Shown piece after piece: positions 4,316 to 6,433 of a DNA stretch of 6,433 bases (positions are counted from its first letter, which is position 1; every line of letters begins with the position of its first letter). The position numbers and the translations under genes are program-made. The notes beneath the pieces are model-generated. The model was not told where the DNA came from and did no database searches. It saw nothing but the letters and a program-made list of their open reading frames with translations. Origin of the DNA: Zeimonas sp041678445 (lineage in GTDB: Bacteria; Pseudomonadota; Gammaproteobacteria; Burkholderiales; Burkholderiaceae_E); NCBI GenBank assembly GCA_041678445.1, contig JBAYOD010000187.1:1-6433 (forward strand), given 5' to 3'.

Positions 4316-6169
4316 TCACTCCACCGTCACGCTCTTCGCCAGATTCCTCGGCTTGTCCACGTCGGTGCCGCGCACCAGCGCGGCGTGATAGGCGAGCAGC
4401 TGCAGCGGCACCACATGCAGGATCGGTGACAGCAGGCCGGCGTGGTCGATCAGGTTGATCACGTTCAGGCCGTCGTCGGGTTCGATGTGGGTGTCGCGGT
4501 CGGCGAACACGAACAGCTCGCCGCCGCGGGCGCGCACTTCCTGCAGGTTCGATTTCAGCTTTTCGATCAGCGAGTCGTTGGGCGCCACGACGACCACCGG
4601 CATCTGGCGATCGACGAGGGCGAGCGGGCCGTGCTTGAGTTCGCCAGCGGCGTAGGCCTCGGCGTGGATGTAGGTGATTTCCTTGAGCTTGAGGGCGCCT
4701 TCCTGGGCGATCGGGAAGTGCACGCCGCGGCCGAGGAAGAGGGCGTGCTGCTTGGGTGCGAAGCGGTTGGCCCAGTGCCGCACGGCGGGCTCGCATTCGA
4801 GCACGTGGCGCATGGCGGCGGGCAGGTGGCGCAGCTGGGCGATCAGCTCGTGCTCGCGTTCGGGCAGCAGGCGGCCGCGCTGCTTGGCGAGCACCAGGGT
4901 CAGCACGAACAGCGAGGCGAGCTGGGTGGTGAAGGCCTTGGTGGAGGCGACTCCGATCTCGGGGCCGGCGCGGGTCAGGAAGCGCAGCTTCGACTGGCGG
5001 ATCAGGGCGCTCTCGGGGACGTTGCAGATCGTCAGGGTGTCGCGCAGGCCGAGGCCTTGCGCATGCTGCAGGGCGGCGATCGTGTCGGCGGTTTCGCCCG
5101 ATTGCGAGATGGTGATGACCAGCGTGCCGGGCAGGGCGACCGATTCGCGGTACCGGTACTCGCTGGCGATCTCGACGCTGACCGGGATGCCGGCAATGGC
5201 TTCCAGCCAGTACTTGGCGACGCAGCCTGCGTGCCAGCTGGTGCCGCAGGCCAGGATCAGGATCTGGCGGGTGCGTTCGAAGACGGCTTCGGCGTCGGCG
5301 CCGAACAGGCCGGGGGACAGCGACGAGGCATTGGCAACCATGTCGAGCGTGTTGGCGATCGCGCCGGGCTGCTCGAAGATCTCCTTCTGCATGTAGTGGG
5401 TGTACTGGCCGAGCTCGATCGCGTCGGCCGACAGCTGGCTTTCGACGATCGGTCGCTTGACCGGCTGGCCCTCGGCGTCGACGATCGAGTAGCCGTCGAG
5501 CCGGAGCTCGACGACGTCGCCTTCTTCGAGATAGGTCACGTAGCGGGTCACCTGCAGCAGCGCCGAGGTGTCGGAGGCGAGGAAGTTCTCGCCCTGGCCG
5601 GATCCGTCGTTGCCGATGCCCAGCAGCAGCGGGGAGCCGCGCCGCGAGCCCACCACGGTGTTCGGTTCGAGCTTGCAGATGGCCGCGATCGCGTAGGCGC
5701 CGCGCAACTCCTGGACGGCCTTCTGGACGGCTTCGAACAGGTTCGACCCCGAGGCGACCAGGCTGTGCACCAGGTGGGCGATGACCTCGGTGTCAGTGTC
5801 GCTCTCGAAGGTGTAGCCCTGCTGCTGCAGCCGGGTGCGCAGCGCCTCGTGGTTCTCGATGATGCCGTTGTGCACGACGCAGACTTCCAGTCCGTCGCGG
5901 TTCGAGATGTGCGGATGGGCGTTGTTCTCGGTGACGCCGCCGTGCGTGGCCCAGCGCGTGTGGGCGATGCCGGTGGGGGCGTGGGCCTGTACTTCGCTGG
6001 CCCGATGTTCGAGTTCGGCCACCCGGCCGACTGCGCGCACGCGCGACATGCTGCCGTTGAGCAGCGCGATTCCGGCCGAGTCGTAGCCACGGTATTCGAG
6101 CTTGCGCAGCCCCTCGATCAGGATGGGGACGACATTGCGCTGGGCGACTGCCCCGACGATGCCACACAT
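4316..6169 (-). CDS. glmS: Glutamine--fructose-6-phosphate aminotransferase (isomerizing)
   Basis: This 617-residue protein, slightly longer than the E. coli enzyme, makes glucosamine-6-phosphate from fructose-6-phosphate and glutamine, the committed step toward UDP-GlcNAc for peptidoglycan and lipopolysaccharide. The N-terminal glutaminase domain starts MCGIVGAVAQRN with the catalytic Cys2, followed by EYRGYDSAGIA, HTRWATHG, CVVHNGIIENHEAL and ESDTDTEVIAHL. The first sugar isomerase domain has ACGTSWHAGC (from C308) and SQSGETADT (355-363), which binds the sugar phosphate. The second carries LGRGVHFPIAQEGALKLKE and AAGELKHGPLALVD with the catalytic H513. The end is AKSVTVE with the conserved K612. 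All key residues are present. ATG at 6167-6169 is fixed by the required Cys2, and GAGGA (6179-6183) lies nine bases upstream. It follows glmU after 39 bases, so co-transcription is likely. No glmS ribozyme is possible in so short a leader. Confidence 0.99.
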   Translation of the reverse strand: MCGIVGAVAQRNVVPILIEGLRKLEYRGYDSAGIALLNGSMSRVRAVGRVAELEHRASEVQAHAPTGIAHTRWATHGGVTENNAHPHISNRDGLEVCVVHNGIIENHEALRTRLQQQGYTFESDTDTEVIAHLVHSLVASGSNLFEAVQKAVQELRGAYAIAAICKLEPNTVVGSRRGSPLLLGIGNDGSGQGENFLASDTSALLQVTRYVTYLEEGDVVELRLDGYSIVDAEGQPVKRPIVESQLSADAIELGQYTHYMQKEIFEQPGAIANTLDMVANASSLSPGLFGADAEAVFERTRQILILACGTSWHAGCVAKYWLEAIAGIPVSVEIASEYRYRESVALPGTLVITISQSGETADTIAALQHAQGLGLRDTLTICNVPESALIRQSKLRFLTRAGPEIGVASTKAFTTQLASLFVLTLVLAKQRGRLLPEREHELIAQLRHLPAAMRHVLECEPAVRHWANRFAPKQHALFLGRGVHFPIAQEGALKLKEITYIHAEAYAAGELKHGPLALVDRQMPVVVVAPNDSLIEKLKSNLQEVRARGGELFVFADRDTHIEPDDGLNVINLIDHAGLLSPILHVVPLQLLAYHAALVRGTDVDKPRNLAKSVTVE

Positions 6170-6187
6170 GATGGTGCTTCCTCGCTT

Positions 6188-6201
6188 GCCGGCGTGCCGG
6201 C
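6188..6201. repeat. Short hairpin in the glmU-glmS spacer
   Basis: GCCGG (6188-6192) and CCGGC (6197-6201) form 5-base arms around CGTG, between the glmU stop and the glmS ribosome binding site. On the minus-strand transcript it ends a few bases before GAGGA. It is too short and lacks a U run to be a terminator. It might affect glmS translation or processing, but this is speculative. Confidence 0.3.
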
Positions 6202-6208
6202 GCTGCTG

Positions 6209-6433
6209 TTACTTCTCTGCCTGGGGGCGCTTGTGCGGGCGCTCCCAGTTCTCGACGCAGACCTGGGTGGCCCGCGATATCGTGAGTCGGTCGGGCGGGG
6301 CGTCGCGGGTGAGCGTGGTGCCGGCTCCGAGTGTTGCGCCGCGGCCGACGGTCACGGGTGCGACGAGCTGGGTGTCGCTGCCGATGAAGGCATCGTCCTC
6401 GATCACCGTGCGGTGCTTGTTGGCGCCGTCGTA
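6209..6433 (-). CDS. glmU: C-terminal end of bifunctional GlmU (GlcN-1-P acetyltransferase domain), partial
   Basis: Only the last 74 residues of this roughly 455-residue enzyme are in the window; the start lies beyond the right edge. GlmU acetylates glucosamine-1-phosphate through its C-terminal left-handed beta-helix domain and then attaches UMP through its N-terminal domain, giving UDP-GlcNAc. The visible part opens YDGANKHRTVIEDDAFIGSD, which contains the conserved YDGANK motif of the acetyl-CoA and acceptor site. The hexapeptide-repeat region TQLVAPVTVGRGATLGAGTT follows, then the typical tail LTRDAPPDRLTISRA and ENWERP, ending QAEK with TAA. It is followed by glmS after 39 bases, the common proteobacterial order. 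Confidence 0.97.
   Translation of the reverse strand, partial: YDGANKHRTVIEDDAFIGSDTQLVAPVTVGRGATLGAGTTLTRDAPPDRLTISRATQVCVENWERPHKRPQAEK

Noticed and set aside
4674..5396. Plus-strand and alternative minus-strand open frames inside glmS
   Set aside because: These are Ser/Arg/Ala-rich shadows of glmS, which has full-length family motifs from Cys2 to the AKSVTVE end.

Overview
This 6.4 kb window is bacterial, GC-rich DNA, most likely from a gammaproteobacterium; Xanthomonadales or Chromatiales relatives are a guess. The reasons are the very strong GC bias at third codon positions, the adjacent glmU-glmS pair typical of Proteobacteria, and proteobacterial-type toxin-antitoxin modules. No tRNA, rRNA, CRISPR array or intact mobile element was seen. 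Every intergenic gap is about 200 bases or less.

Left part (1-2088). The plus-strand 3' end of an unrecognised, probably surface or pilus-related protein rich in beta repeats enters from the edge. It meets, five bases stop to stop, a minus-strand pair: an aldo/keto reductase followed after 14 bases by a glutathione S-transferase. This pair looks like a small operon for carbonyl or electrophile metabolism. Two GC-rich hairpins lie inside the GST 3' end, just downstream of the stop of the incoming gene.

Middle part (about 2247-4273). This plus-strand block sits between minus-strand chromosomal genes and looks accessory. It holds a complete vapBC toxin-antitoxin pair with a palindromic upstream element. 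Next comes a gene resembling the DUF4238 family, starting with TTG and carrying two long perfect inverted repeats. Last is a relB/dinJ-family antitoxin with a well-formed promoter, operator and ribosome binding site. Its cognate RelE/YafQ-type toxin has been reduced by an apparent in-frame internal deletion to a 39-codon remnant that keeps only both ends. This remnant is the most notable finding in the window.

Right part (4316-6433). On the minus strand, glmU (only its C-terminal end is in the window) is followed after 39 bases by complete glmS. These two enzymes act at the two ends of the route to UDP-N-acetylglucosamine. The accessory block ends about 42 bases beyond the glmS stop codon. 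That is the position where Tn7-family elements insert in many bacteria, although no Tn7-like ends were recognised here.
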